Positions 1 to 12,900 of a DNA stretch of 64,000 bases are shown here, one piece after another (positions within the stretch are counted from its first letter, which is position 1; every line of letters begins with the position of its first letter). The notes beneath the pieces were generated by a model. The model was not told the DNA's origin and made no database searches. It saw nothing but the letters and a program-made list of their open reading frames with translations. Source of the stretch: Lingula anatina (lineage: Eukaryota > Brachiopoda > Lingulata > Lingulida > Lingulidae). The position numbers were made by a program, and so were the translations under genes. Location: assembly GCF_001039355.2 (NCBI RefSeq), contig NW_019773847.1, positions 714,970 through 778,969 of the forward strand, in the 5' to 3' direction.

Positions 1-1
1 A

Positions 2-3000
2 TCACCTACCCTGAACGCTCTGAATCAAACAAATTCACAGTTGTATCTGGCAAAAACTAACACAATTACTGCCAACACAAGTAGCCAGGATGACAACCAG
101 CCCTCTGAACTAAGGAGACTGTTACTAGAAGGGCGGCAAAAGAAGAAGCAGAAAAGTGACTCTTCAGTTAGGAAGAGTGATCAGCAGCTGGAGGCTGAGA
201 AACCGGTGTTAGCAAGTCTTCTGCAGGGAAAGTTGGATTTGTCCAAAGCACATATTCCTGCACCAGTGGTTAATGATCAGCCTCGCCAGCAGCAAAAGCA
301 AAATGATATACATTCCCAGAGGACTGTGCACAGCAGCATAGGTGATGGGCTCGGAAAGGATAATTTTAACGACTTTGGGAACACTTCAAGTCAAGGCTTT
401 CAGAATATCAATGCTACCAATCACCCTTCACAATCTTGGAGCCCTGTTGACATGGTGAGCTCTTACAAAACCGCGATCAAGTTTGATATTTTAATCTTCA
501 TCTTAAGAATGCTTGTAAATAATTACACTCATTATGTTGTTGATTGTATGATAGTGGAACACTGCACAGTAAACTTTTTTGTATTGTTCAATATTTAACG
601 CCATCATATCAAGTAAAATCTGTATTCAAATAAAAGTACCTTTGAATAATTTAAACAGTATTATGGAAATTGTTTTAGCGTTTTAATGGGTTCTGAAAGT
701 ATGACTGTTTAAAAGGCAATCATTGTTCATGGCCAAAAGTGCAAGATTTTTATGTTTGCTAGTGTTAAACCATTGAGTAGGAAACAGCGAATGCAGATAA
801 TCAGTTACATTCTATGAACAAAGCATTTATATCTAATTCATGAATATTATGGAGCTTGTCATGATTTGTAGACAAATAAGCGTGCATGTAGGTTTTGCAT
901 GAAGGACTACTTTTTTGGCCAAGAGTTTCATATGGAACCTTTGATTTTGACATTTCAAAAATTCATAACTGGAAGAAAGAGAAACTGTAATTCACTGCAT
1001 TACTTTAAGTGTTCCAGAGAAGTTCTGTAAAAAGAAAAACATTGATTGTCATTGAAAAAATTTATATAATCTTGTATTTCATATATAACGTAAAAATCCA
1101 TAATGTTAACACATTCATTGTACTTTTACTTTCAGTCACTTCTTGACAGTATGGAGACGTTATTAGATCAAGAAAACCTACTAGTTGACTATTACTACAG
1201 TTCTCTATTGATGAATGATGAAATTCCTCCAGAGCCTTCCACCACTGGTCAGCAGTGTGTCCAGCAGTCCAGTGATTCAGCCAGTCCACCCATGTCCACG
1301 CACAGCCTCCAGTCTCCCCAGGGGAGTCTGTTTGGTAGCCCCCAGGGTCCTGCACAACAGAATTATGGGAGTTCAAACAGCCCTCTGATGTCCCCCCAGG
1401 GTTGGGCACAGATGAGCCCAGGGGGGACTGTGATCTCCAACCAGGTACCAAACGTGAACATGCAGGTGCCTACCAGTCCGTCATTACAGCGCAGTTCTAA
1501 GTACAGCTCCCAGGGGAGCTGCAGCTCGTCCAGTTCAAGTGTGCACAGTGCCATGAGCCCCCCTGGGTTACAGACCCTGAGGAGCCCTTACTCCAGTCAG
1601 GCGTGCAGCCCCAGCCCCACCCGCTCCAGGCACAGCACAGGGGGCGGCAGCCTCAGCGAGGAGATCTGTGATGAGATCTTTGCTGGTTCTAGCCCCCCTT
1701 CTGTCCCCCACATTGTAGCCCCAGCAGGGAGGCCCCTGCAGGGGAGTTCTGGCCAGGTGGTGGATATTAACTTTGGTGATCCTCTGTTGTCCGATACTAG
1801 CTTGCATGGACAGGAGAGTCAGGAGTCGTTTGAATCTGATGTGATGGCTTTTGAGGAACTGTTACGCTCATCAAGTCCTCATAGTCAGGTGAGCTGATAG
1901 TTGGAGAAGGATTATTGTGTGGAACACACTTTAATTTTGTCAGGACATTCATTTGTAGCCTTGTAAACTTTGCTTTTAGAATAGTTCAGATATTAGCTGA
2001 TGAAAATAGAAATGTGGGGATAAGCAGGCATCTATCTCTGTACAGTAAATTTGATAACACTTTGGCACATGGCATGAAAAGAGACTATGGCAAAATGCCC
2101 TGTAACTTTGCACTTAAAAATAACGTCTCTTTCGCATTCTTGTATTCTGAAGTCAAAATGAAACAAAGAATAAGACTCCCTCAGTGGACCAGAAAATTGG
2201 TGAGTTTTAATTTGACTTACTCTTAAATTTGAAAAAAAATGAGCAAAATGGATGTCGATATGAAGCATGACTGGCACTGTCCTTTGGCTCTTGAAGATGT
2301 ATGGCTTGGAGTGAAAGAGCATTGCACTTCAGTATTGTATGCACATGGTCACAATGCAAAGAAAGACTCAAACTGGTTTCTACCTGAAATGCATGTTCAA
2401 CCAATGAAATGGTTTTAACAATAATTTTACTATCAGGCTGTCCTCATATGAAAGTATATCGGAAAAGCTGCAGGTGCAGGTTGCAGGGACATATTGTCAC
2501 TGGACCATAGTAAAATGAATTTAGTCTGACAAATTTGATTGTCTGGGAACAAACATTAAGACCCTTACCAGTATGTGTCTAACATATATCTGTTACAAGG
2601 ATCCAGAGAATGTGTAGATGTCAAAGACAGTTGGTTGCATTAACACAGGCAGAGCATGCAGCAGCAACAAAAGATCATGCTATCAACACCCAACTGATTG
2701 CACTTGTCTTTTTACTTATGGCATATCAGCCATTTTAGAGTACTCCAAATTTACTTTTGGGAGATATATCTGACATACCTGCCCTGCTGCTGAGAATGCC
2801 TGCTCTGAATTTTTTCGGTGTCAGACCACTGCATATTCCATCATGGTTGAAACCAATTTTGCCCTCCAAATTTGTTGATCTATATTTTTCCCCATGGTAT
2901 GAAATATATTTAAAGGTGAAATATGAATGAGCATTTAGAGATTGCACCCCTTATATATGTCAGTAGTACATTTGTGGGGCCTGTTTCACAAGAGAACATT

Positions 3001-3920
3001 AGACCAAAATATAATCGAGCCTTAACTTTAAGACTGAAATTTAAGTATGGTATGACCTAAGTGAAACCATTAGTAGTCAAATTAAATTCATTGGCGAACT
3101 AGTTTTATTAACAAGAGAGAAATCGCTGCAATGTCTACTCTATTTTAGTAGGCTGCTGCACTTTTGTTCAAAATTGTCCAAAACCTGGATCTTTAGACCA
3201 AATTTCTGCCTAAAGTTCAAGAAATTATTTGCTTCTTAAGCAGTCCGTCATAATATGTTAGATCCACCAATGAGATAATTTCTGTGAGAAGTTTCAGATG
3301 TTGTTCTTTTCTCCTGTAGGCTAGTTCAGCTTGTGAAGGGGTTGAGGAGGTGGTAAGAGGTTTCATCAACTCTCCTTGGAGCCAAGAAAATCCCGACAAA
3401 CTTATCATCAATTCTGTTAATGGGTTAGTCCGAAAAAAAAAATTGAACAGATTTAAAATCAAGTCGGAACTTTATAGGGAGGCAATTTGTGGAGCTTTAC
3501 ATATCTCATCTGCTTTAAATTTATTGTAACTTCCCAGCTTCAACCAAAAGCAAATCTTTTTTAATAGATAGAAATTCTGCTGTCTTCTATCCAAAAATTC
3601 TAACCGATTAGTTTCCAGTAGAATATATGATTTGAGCTACCCTCACAAATGTTGCATTCAAAACATTGTGACAAATGGTGTTACTGAAATAACATTAATA
3701 CAATTTAGGATGGAATAAGAATGATGCTTAAGCTGGTGATGGTTATAATATTATCAAAGGGGAGATCTAGGGTGATGTTTGAATTTCCTATGGTCCTCTT
3801 GGTACAGGGTTGGCTATGCACTGGAATCATGTATACAAAGTTGCCTTTGATAACTTGCTTACAAGTAGACTTCATCACCAAAGCTATTCCTGGTGTTTTT
3901 GCTTCTTATAGAGAACCAAT

Positions 3921-3969
<49 letters not shown>

Positions 3970-6615
3970 AAAATCTATTCTTACCACAGCCAGTTCATGT
4001 GGTTTTTAGGGTATTGATTTATGTAGCAGTTTTCTTAGACAAGATTAAGGCTGGTAAAATATGATTACACAAGTTTTTATAGCGTGCCACATCTTGACAT
4101 TGCCTCAGACAGATACCATGACTTAAAACAGTTAAGGTTTTCAGTTTTGAAAAGAAAAAAAAACTTCAAATAAATAATCAAACCATTTTCTGATGTCACT
4201 GAACATTTGAAAACAAAGTCTAAGCTTAATCATTGTTATGTCTTCAATCAAGTTATCATCTAATGGTGAACCATCTCAGTGGGAAGTCAGAATATGATTA
4301 GTTCACCATCGGGAGCCAGTCTAATCAATCTGCTGCCCACACATCACTAGTGATATTTAAGTTGCGTCATGAGATTGGCTTTTTATGATGAGCTAATCAT
4401 AATCATAATGCATTGTTGAGATGGAATATACCAAGCTAGGGCCACACAACCTAAAGGCTTGTTTACATTGAGTTGATTTGTAGGAGTGAAACTGTGCATA
4501 GGGTAGTTGACAGAGATATCCTACTGCATAAATGACATTAAGTTTCTTGTCTTAAACCTTGATGACATTTGCCATGTGGTATCTGTATAGTGCATGTAGA
4601 CTGCTCATAAATCCCTTTTCATGCAGTGTCTGAGCGAAGGCAGATGGTAGCCATGTGAAATTGCACAAAATCTTATGGATATACAGCCTCTGTAGCCACT
4701 ATGACTTTGACAAGCTAAAACATCTGACAATTTGTTTTAATTGGAAGCCCGTAGGCTGTAAATGGCATCACACAATTCTCGTATGGACATTGTTCAGTGG
4801 ACTAGTGGTGATTGTGATATTGCTTGCACCTGTTGTATAGCTCTTCCCCTTCCACCTTTGATGGTTTCAAGAGGCATAACAATAGAAAATATGTGTAAAA
4901 CTTAGTGTAATTCACTTTCACAAGTTGTGCCTTACTTCATTCTGCCCATACAGGTGCTAAAAATTGTTGGAATCTGCATTGACAACGTATTGGTCTTCAG
5001 TTGCACGGCAACTGCACTGAGACCAAAAGGGCTCCTTATGATCACTTTTCAACCAACAAACGAAACTTTCCCTTTAGGACCTCAAGGCCATGTCGGCATG
5101 GCACCAGCACATAATGTGAACATACTCGTCTTAGCCCATAGCCACTTATAATGTTGTAAAAATCACAGAAAATCATATATGATTGTATTGTACATCGTCC
5201 ATGGCAAATGGTAATCTAGGTTTATGAAATGCCGTCAGCACATACATGTAGACCAACTAAACAAAACCTGGGTGCTTTTATGTGTAACTTACATGGATGA
5301 TGGGTTGCTGAAATCTTATTTATTGTTGCTCAATGTGTAATATGGCACAGAAGGACATGGAATAATAGCCAGACTAGGGGGCCATAAGAAATGCAGTGTA
5401 GCTTGCGCATGCTCAGTATATAACTGTGTTTGGGACAGTTTTAACAAAGTAAAATGAGTTTTAATCTTAAAAATGATTATCATAAAACGCAAGACGAAAT
5501 GTTTTCATACTGTTAGCTTATAGCCAACCTGAAACATAGGCCTTCATCAGGCTGATGTGAGTAGATGTTGTTACTCACTGACTGCTAGGTGGTATAACAT
5601 CTACTCACATGAGTCAGATGAAGGCCTATGTCCACATTGGCCATAAGCTAATGGTATGAAAATATTTCAGTTTGTGTTTTATAATTATCATATATGATTC
5701 AACTACCAAGCTAATGAACATTTTGCTCATGTAAGAAAAAGATATTTACATGTCATCCCCTCCTGTACCCCACTGTGTGTTCCATCCATCGGGAATTTTA
5801 CCGAGGGGATTACCCATGATGTCAGCTTCTTCATTTTCAAACTTCTCTATGTGCACATTTATGGAACTGTTGACTGTCCGTGGCAAGTTTGATTTAAGTA
5901 TTTTGCCCTAATCACAAATGAGATTAATTTATCTGGCTTTTGTGGTTTCATAAACGAGCATTTATGTAGTAAATAGATGTGTCTAACATTTGTGATTGGC
6001 ACAGTTAACTTCAATCAAATGCTGCGAAAGTTCAAATATGATAAATGGGCATATATGGAAAGTCTGAGAGTGGAAAAAAAATTGGCCCTCATTGGTTCTG
6101 AATATTGGCCAACATGGCTGACAGCTTCCATCAAAACATCATTTTTCTTGTTTCCTTTGTCATCAAAACATTTTCCTTGTTTCCTTTGTTAAAACCAACT
6201 GAACACAGTCAATGACATTGTTTAAGTTCTATAATGTACAGGTTATTGTAAACTGAATGTTATACATTGTGAATGTAATTTTTTCATGAACCATGTACTT
6301 GCACATCACAACCATGGGAAATCGAGAAAAATATTAACTCCACGTTTAGAAGTTCATAATATTAAGTAAATTATTATTATTATTATTATTATTATTTTAT
6401 TTATTTATTTATTTATTTATTTATTTTTTTTTTTTGGTGAAAAAATCTACAATTTTGATTTTTTACCCTTTTGATCAATGAGGGATTATAAGCAATATTT
6501 CATTTTTATTTTCTGTTGCCAGGCCCTCCTTGAAGAAGCTTCTGCACTGTTAAGTGAAATTCAAAGGCAAGAAGAGCAGACAGCAAACTATTGGAATGCA
6601 TATAATAAAAGGTGA
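2..6615 (+). CDS. 3' end of an LXXLL-motif transcriptional coactivator-like protein (partial, 5' end outside the window)
   Basis: Three exons join in phase 0: 2-454 (donor ATG|GTGAGC), 1136-1888 (acceptor TTTCAG, donor CAG|GTGAGC) and 6523-6615 (acceptor TTGCCAG, stop TGA). They encode the last 432 residues. The first exon has two LXXLL motifs, LRRLL (nt 110-124) and LASLL (nt 209-223), with a lysine/arginine patch after the first. The second exon is rich in Ser, Pro, Gln and Gly (many SPQG and MSP words) and ends in an FEELL motif. The last exon is a short Glu-rich amphipathic segment. LXXLL boxes in disordered S/P/Q-rich sequence are the hallmark of nuclear-receptor coactivators, so a nuclear coregulator role is inferred. 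I do not recognise the exact family; p160/NCOA-type is one candidate. No catalytic domain is visible. The 4.6-kb intron 1889-6522 could hide a small extra exon, although the phases fit without one. Confidence 0.6.
2977..3071. repeat. Possible small inverted-repeat element remnant
   Basis: The segment begins GGGGCCTGTTTCAC and ends GTGAAACC, so its ends are roughly inverted. Words of this type (cctgtttcaca plus ttaagact) recur in small non-autonomous elements of marine invertebrates. No second copy was recognised in this window, so the call is weak. Confidence 0.25.
3922..3958. repeat. Poly-T tract (37 bases)
   Basis: This is an uninterrupted run of T inside the large intron. It could be a simple homopolymer or the tail of an old retroposed sequence on the minus strand. 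No element body was recognised beside it. Confidence 0.9.
5473..5691. mobile_element. Foldback (hairpin) MITE-like element
   Basis: Two arms of about 100 bases are inverted copies of each other, separated by a short loop near 5578-5595. The outer ends pair ATGATTATCATAAAACG with its complement at 5675-5691. Inner matches include GTAGATGTT/AACATCTAC and ATAGGCCTTCATC/GATGAAGGCCTAT. It has no coding capacity. Long hairpins of this size are typical of non-autonomous foldback or MITE DNA elements. It lies in an intron. Confidence 0.7.
6370..6435. repeat. (TTA)n / (TTTA)n simple repeat followed by poly-T
   Basis: A run of ATT units passes into ATTT units and then poly-T, ending about 90 bases before the last exon of the LXXLL-motif gene. 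It may form part of the long pyrimidine-rich stretch before the splice acceptor. Confidence 0.9.
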
Positions 6616-6698
6616 CAAAAATGTGTAAGGGACATCAAGAAAAATGTTGATTACCCAACAGGAATACTCATTGAAGACCACAGATTTGACTTGTACAT

Positions 6699-6704
6699 AA
6701 TAAA
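6699..6704 (+). terminator. Poly(A) signal AATAAA of the LXXLL-motif gene
   Basis: The hexamer lies 84 bases after the stop codon and is followed closely by an A-rich stretch. Further AATAAA words occur at about 7567 and 9039, so longer 3' UTRs are possible. Confidence 0.5.
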
Positions 6705-8892
6705 TTTTGAAAAAAAAAAAGGAATTTTAATATTTTTCCTCCTACATGTATATAGCAACACTCCCAAGTTGTAGGATTATAATGAAGACGGCCATGGTCA
6801 TATACAAAGGTTATGGAAGGTGTATCCCGGTGGGTTGGGGGTTGGGGGGGGGGCGGATTAAAAGACTAATGGCATTTAGTGAATGTGATACTTAACAAAT
6901 TGTTAAGAGTATGTGAAGGTTTATGGAAATGGTGTACAAATGAGTTTCATATTTCTATAATATTTTTTGTAACAGCACATCATTAACATGCTATAATATT
7001 TTTGTTTACTAGCAACTTTCAAGGATGTAGAAGCTTTATTTATTTTTTTTATTTATTTTTTGCACTAAAACAAAATGCTGTTTGTTGATTTTCTCTCCCA
7101 TCTGAAGACTTAACTGCTGTATATAAAATCACTTCAGTTTTGCTCAGTTGGTTTTAATTTGTTATGTTGTTACTTCTTTTGTGTTACATTTTCTGATATT
7201 GCCAACACATTTGTTTGTACATTTTGTAAATATAGAGGATTGGTAAAAAAAATCCACTCACACTCGATTCTGGATCCAAATCTTTTCAAAACTGTTTTTT
7301 GATATTAGATAATATAATTGAAAGTGTATGTTAGTTCCAGAATATCATAATTTTTCTTTTAGCTAATATTACTTTCATTACTAAATTGAAATATAATTTA
7401 TCTGAAAGCATGAACTTTTTTCATCATACATTTTTTTGTGTGTAGAGACACTTTGTACATAATCTAATCACCTGTGTCTGTCCATGCCATTATCCTAACT
7501 GTCTGGAAAATTTTTTGTCTGTATATATGGCAGTCTCACTGCCTATTCAAAGTACTTCACAAACCTAATAAAGTGAAAAGAGAAAAAGCTGTGGCCTGCC
7601 TATATCAAATGTGTGCTGTGTTGCATTAAATATAAATATTGTAGAATAACGTTTGAAAAACTTTACGCAATGTGTATATTGAACTATAGAGACATTGGAA
7701 ATGTCCAGTGAGAAAGCATCGGTCATTGGAATATTGGGTATCATGGTTAATTTCAAGTTTTGTTATATTCTGATATTACAAATTGTTTTATTATTCAATT
7801 GTTATTTGAATTGTGAAATCCGTGAAGAGGGTAGTGTAGCAATAAGAAATTGGTTTCAGAATCACTATTCTGTAGATTTATTTTAGTATACTTTTAACAG
7901 GATTTGAAATCCTGAACTGTTTTTAGAATTTAATGTAGCACATCATGGTGAAATGTTCTTGTGTACATGGTTTACAAAAAGTTAACAGACTTTCCAAGAC
8001 ACAATCTGCATTGTTTTTGTTTTTATGTACACAATGGAATTTGTATCACAGTATGATGTGGACGGAAACGTACTGTAAGAATTTATTAATTAGGTAGGCA
8101 AATAGAAAAACTACTGCTATTCAAGACTTTTAAAAACTATTTTCAGTTTTTATTCTCTTATCCCATATACTCTGGTGAATGTCAGTTCCCATTTTTTCTA
8201 CATTTGTATAAATTATTCTGTGCCATACAAGTTATTATACAGCCTATCGCTCACCTTCTGAATTTATTTTGTGAAGGATTTAGAAGTACCAGTTATTTAC
8301 GTACATTGCTTATCAATCTTTTTTTTTTTGCCATAAAGGAGAATGGTTATAAGATTGTTTCACATTCATTTGTACTTTACACACTGTACTACTGGCTTTT
8401 GTTTTTAATTTATTCATGGAAGTAAAGCTTAAAAGTATACAGCCATTGATCTTTTAGATCTACTTGATAATGCAAGCCAATAGCTAGTTGCATCAGGCGA
8501 GACAATAGTATTTGGTTTTGGAAGTGGCCAATTTGACAATTCAAATTATCAGAGAAATTACCAGCGCAGTGGAGTTCTATCTTTATGCAATTTATTGGAA
8601 TATATCTAAATTGAGAGCTACCTACTGTCAATCAAAGTCAATTGTTATGCACCAACACCCAATCTAATATTACTGTTAGTTAAAGATACCTGAACTTGTT
8701 AAGAAGTTTTATTGTTATCTGATATTCTGATTTAATACAAATTGCTCCAAGGGCATTTTTGTAAATATGTGCACAATTTTTCTACGGCAGCTGTGCTGTT
8801 CAACTGTAAAAAAAATGTATTTCATTTCAAAGGCAACCTTCTTTATCTACTGTATTAGCACGTTTTTCATTGATAAGTACCAAGTACATGAG

Positions 8893-8893
<1 letters not shown>

Positions 8894-8942
<49 letters not shown>
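8894..8942. repeat. (AT)n microsatellite
   Basis: About 24 uninterrupted TA/AT dinucleotide units. The tyrosine-isoleucine string in the open frame across it is an artefact of the repeat. Confidence 0.95.
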
Positions 8943-8944
<2 letters not shown>

Positions 8945-9669
8945 TTATTTCTAAGACTGAGTGGAATTAGGGTAAATGATTTTATCCCAGTGTGTCATGA
9001 CAAATATATTGCAGTTGTCATATGAAAGCTTTTATGGAATAAATGGGTTTTAAAAAGAGATTTAGGAGTTTTTATGCCCTAGCTGGCTTGTGCTGAGGTT
9101 CGTCAACCTTTGGCAAGCAAGTAGTACATGAAGTCCAATAAAATTAAGTATTGTGCCCACTTTGTAACAAGACATTTGTTTCAGACTTATTTCTATTTCC
9201 CCCATTTCAACGTTACTGGAAACCGTGACCTTTCTGAGACACTCGACATTAATTCAAGGTGCAATTTGAAAATCGTCCAATTATATGAACTACATATCAG
9301 TGGCTGGTGGTATTTTGAAGGGAGGTATCAACTCCTCTTGAAGGCTCTAGCTCTAGTATATCAATTTAAAACAGACCTCAATCAAAGTGATTTCACTTAA
9401 AATATTTTATTTCTACATTCCTAAATAAATATCAGAAATCTATAATATTCCTACATTTACTCAAAATCAAGGAACTGGAGATGGTGGAATGTTTGAAATA
9501 CTAAAATATTCCATTGTTCTCAACTTATAAATCCTAAACCATAAAACACAGTATAAACACTATATTACTCATACAGAATTTGGGCCTATCACTATCCCAA
9601 AACGAGAAAATTAAAATCTAAAGGCACATCAAGAAGTTGCACAGAAATTTAAAAGTTGTGACTGACAAT

Positions 9670-9675
9670 TTTATT
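9670..9675 (-). terminator. Poly(A) signal of the J-domain gene
   Basis: AATAAA on the minus strand, about 245 bases after the stop at 9920. A second copy lies at 9406-9411. Confidence 0.45.
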
Positions 9676-9919
9676 TATTACACACAGATGTGGCCTTAAA
9701 TGAATCTGTTTGACAAGTTTTGATGTTAACTATACTACCCTACCTTGCACTGAAATTTCAATTTTCAAAATAATCCCTTTAATTAAAAACATTCTCTACA
9801 ATATTGTTCTGATGTATCAAACAGCCACTTTTACAGCACGTGGGATTCAACAGAAATGCCCCTATATACCAGTGTTCCAGAAAAATTTTCTGTTCAAATG
9901 TCTTTTGTTCCTGGACTTG

Positions 9920-12900
9920 TTACCAAGGTCTCTCCCTAGAAGCGTCATGCCTTGCCACTGGAGTTCTTGCAAATCCTCGGCCAGAGCCATAGCTGCTGAA
10001 CTGTAATATAAATATACAAGTGTGAATTTTATGACAAAATGTATATATTTGTTTAAATTTTTTCTTTTTTTCCCCCTTAAATTTTGAGACTTTCAGATGT
10101 AATCTTCACAGTTTCTCCTTATGTTAACCATGATGCCCCCCCCTTCCCCCCCCCCCCAAAAAAAATCGCCTCTAAACGTACATTTACTAACATAAGACCA
10201 TATAGCCAGTAGGGACTGACGATCCCATCAGAAAACGGCTTCTGTAGTGTTGATGCCCACATGGGATTTACACAAAAACTTCAAAAAGATTCCAAAATAT
10301 ATGAATATAATTTTTATAAATCTTCTGCAATAAACCTATGTAGATATCCAATGAAATTAACTTCTCAACTACCTTAAATGTTTTGATTCTGTGAGACTTC
10401 TCAGGGTGGCTGTCTCTTCTATCATAACCATAATGCTCTCTGGAATCTATATCTCTCTGCTGTAATGTCCCTCGGGCTGCTGTTATGTTTGACAGTTTGC
10501 TCCCAGAACTTTCACCACTAAATCTATTACTATCACTATATGTTAGATTAGCAGACTGCAAAGTGTGACCCACTTGGGTAAAATCTACATCAAATGTTTC
10601 ATTCTCCCAGTCTTCAGAAGATGGAACAACAAAATCTTTCATAGGGTTTCTCTTGGTATTATAAGTCATCCCTTGGTTTGGCAGGGGTGTGGGTTTCTTG
10701 AGCTGCACCGACATATCTTTATTTTGCTTCAAGTCAAACCTGTACTCATTCTGTTCTGGTCCATGCCTTGACCAAACACCCCCCCTGCTAAATCCAGATG
10801 GTTGTTCCATTCTGTTATCATTCAACTTCTCAGTGGAGGTATGGCTACCCGATGGTTGTGGTGGTATTGCAGGCTGATGTCTTTCTGGACCAAAAGCAGA
10901 CTTCGGCTTACGATGAATGATCATAGTTGGTAGAGGTCCTTCTAGGTCATCAATATCTTCCAAACTGTCTATACTTGAAGATGTACCAGTTTTACTGCTG
11001 CCCTTTTTAAATTTTGAATCACCTCCTACTTCTGGTATAAGTTGCCTTTTGAGTGATGAATTGTTTTGGTTACTGTTTAACTGATACAACGAATTGTCAA
11101 ACTGATACAAAGGTGTGTTCTCTGGGTTAGAACTAGACAATTTCCTCTCAATATTTCTATATCCTGTTTCTTGATTTGTAGATTTTCCTTCCATGTATTT
11201 GTCTTCTGGGTGTATGGCTGATAAAATCTTCTGAGACTTCAAAGAAATATTATGTTTTTCTTCCTGAGATGCTACTGAGCTACTCAAATTTTGCTCTGGT
11301 TGGTGCTGAGTAATTTCAGTTGTGGATTGTTTGTTGTCTAAGTTCAGATCTTCAGCATCAGTGTATGAACTTTCATTTTCCAACTTTGCAGATTCACCAT
11401 TTACCTGCTGTTTACCCTCAGCACCATTAATAACCTTGTTGGCATCATATTTGCTCAACTGAGCAGCAGCAGCTGCTGCTAGATGCTGGAGGTAAAATTC
11501 CTGTGAGAAATTGTTTGGAAGACAAGGGCCAAACATTGGTGGTACACCTGCAAGTGGGAACATGCCCATTAAAGTTGGCATAGGCATAGCTGGCATGGGC
11601 ATAGATGGCATGGGCATGGCTGGTATTGGCATTGTTGGCATATTAGGCATTACAGGGGGCAACCATGGCATGGGAAGTGGAGGCAAGGTTTTCATTAGAG
11701 AATCAAGGAGCTGACTTTCCGCAAGATTACTGTCTTTGCCACTTTCAGTGCTCAACACTCGCTGAACATCTGCAGAAGTCGATGGATTATCCTCTCCCAG
11801 TAACAGCTCACTTTTAGACTTTAATTCTTGGGAGATGTTTTGTTGAACACAAGGAGATGAATCAGAAGTCACTTTTATGGCAAATGTCTCATCTTTGAGG
11901 TTGGGGTCTACTTGACAATCTTCTTGCTGTCTTTCCCCATCACCAAATGGATTCATCACATCTTTTTGTTGAACCTGCACGTCTCCATTGTTGTTTCTGT
12001 CAGTAACAGATCCTTCTTGTTTCTTGAACTGTGAAACATTCCCNTTTTCTTCTTGGCAGATGTTTTGTTGAACACAAGGAAATGAATCAGAAGTCACTCT
12101 TATGGCAAATGTCTCATCTTTGAGGTTGGGGTCTACTTGACAATCTTCTTGCTGTCTTTCCCCATCACCAAATGGATTCATCACATCTTTTTGTTGAACC
12201 TGCACGTCTCCATTGTTGTTTCTGTCAGTAACAGATCCTTCTTGTTTCTTGAACTGTGAAACATTCCTCAGATCCGATGAAAAAATATCAGTCAAGGACA
12301 AAGAATCTGAGTTACAAAAGGACACATCTGTATCTGGCACAACTTCCAATGGTGTATCTGATACAATAGATCCCATTGTCTCCCTTGTTTTATTCAAATC
12401 TCCAGAATGCCCAAAGATTTTTTGATGAAGTTCAGCAGGGCCACCATCTGACTGATTTGGAGAAGCAGTCTTCAATGGATCCATTTGTTTCTCAAGATTT
12501 TGGAGTGTAGGAGCAACACTATAATCTGCTGCAGATGGTGCTGAAATGTTTTCAGGACTAGACCTGTTAACATACTGTGTGCTCTGCCTGAGAGAGACGT
12601 GTTCTAACATAGCATTGGAAGAACCATCATAGGATCCCTGCACCACTGGTAACTCATCAATCTCTTTAAACTCTTCATTTTGGGGAAATGCTGTCAGAAA
12701 CAAAAGAGAGATCTTATAGTAACAACTAGATACAAAAATCTGTCGTTTAAATTCCCCCCTAAAAAATCATGAACGGTACTACATACTACTGGTCACAAAC
12801 AACTTAACACCCTTCATTAAATCCTTGACCATACATTAAAATGCAAACATTTAACATCATCTCATAAAAAAATGCTATTACTAACCTGTGTTATTTCCAC

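Larger units (their letters stand above)
1889..6522 (+). other. Large intron of the LXXLL-motif gene
   Basis: This is 4.6 kb between two phase-0 splice sites. It holds a 37-base poly-T (3922-3958), a TTA/TTTA tract (6370-6435), a foldback element (5473-5691) and a possible inverted-repeat remnant near 2977-3071. The short open frames in it have no splice support or recognisable protein. Confidence 0.5.
6616..9669. other. 3' UTR and intergenic space between two convergent genes
   Basis: This region follows the stop of the LXXLL-motif gene and runs to the poly(A) signal of the minus-strand J-domain gene. It is AT-rich with several AATAAA words and an AT microsatellite. Open frames here are short, lack splice context and show no recognisable domain. 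I see no gene in it. Confidence 0.6.

Noticed and set aside
1062-1807. Minus-strand open frames opposite the second exon of the LXXLL-motif gene
   Set aside because: They are shadows of a real plus-strand coding exon with consistent splice sites.
3217-3462. Minus-strand open frame of 81 residues
   Set aside because: It has no splice signals, initiation context or recognisable protein, and lies in an intron of the opposite gene.
8767-8970. Open frame with a tyrosine-isoleucine string
   Set aside because: It is a translation of the (AT)n microsatellite.
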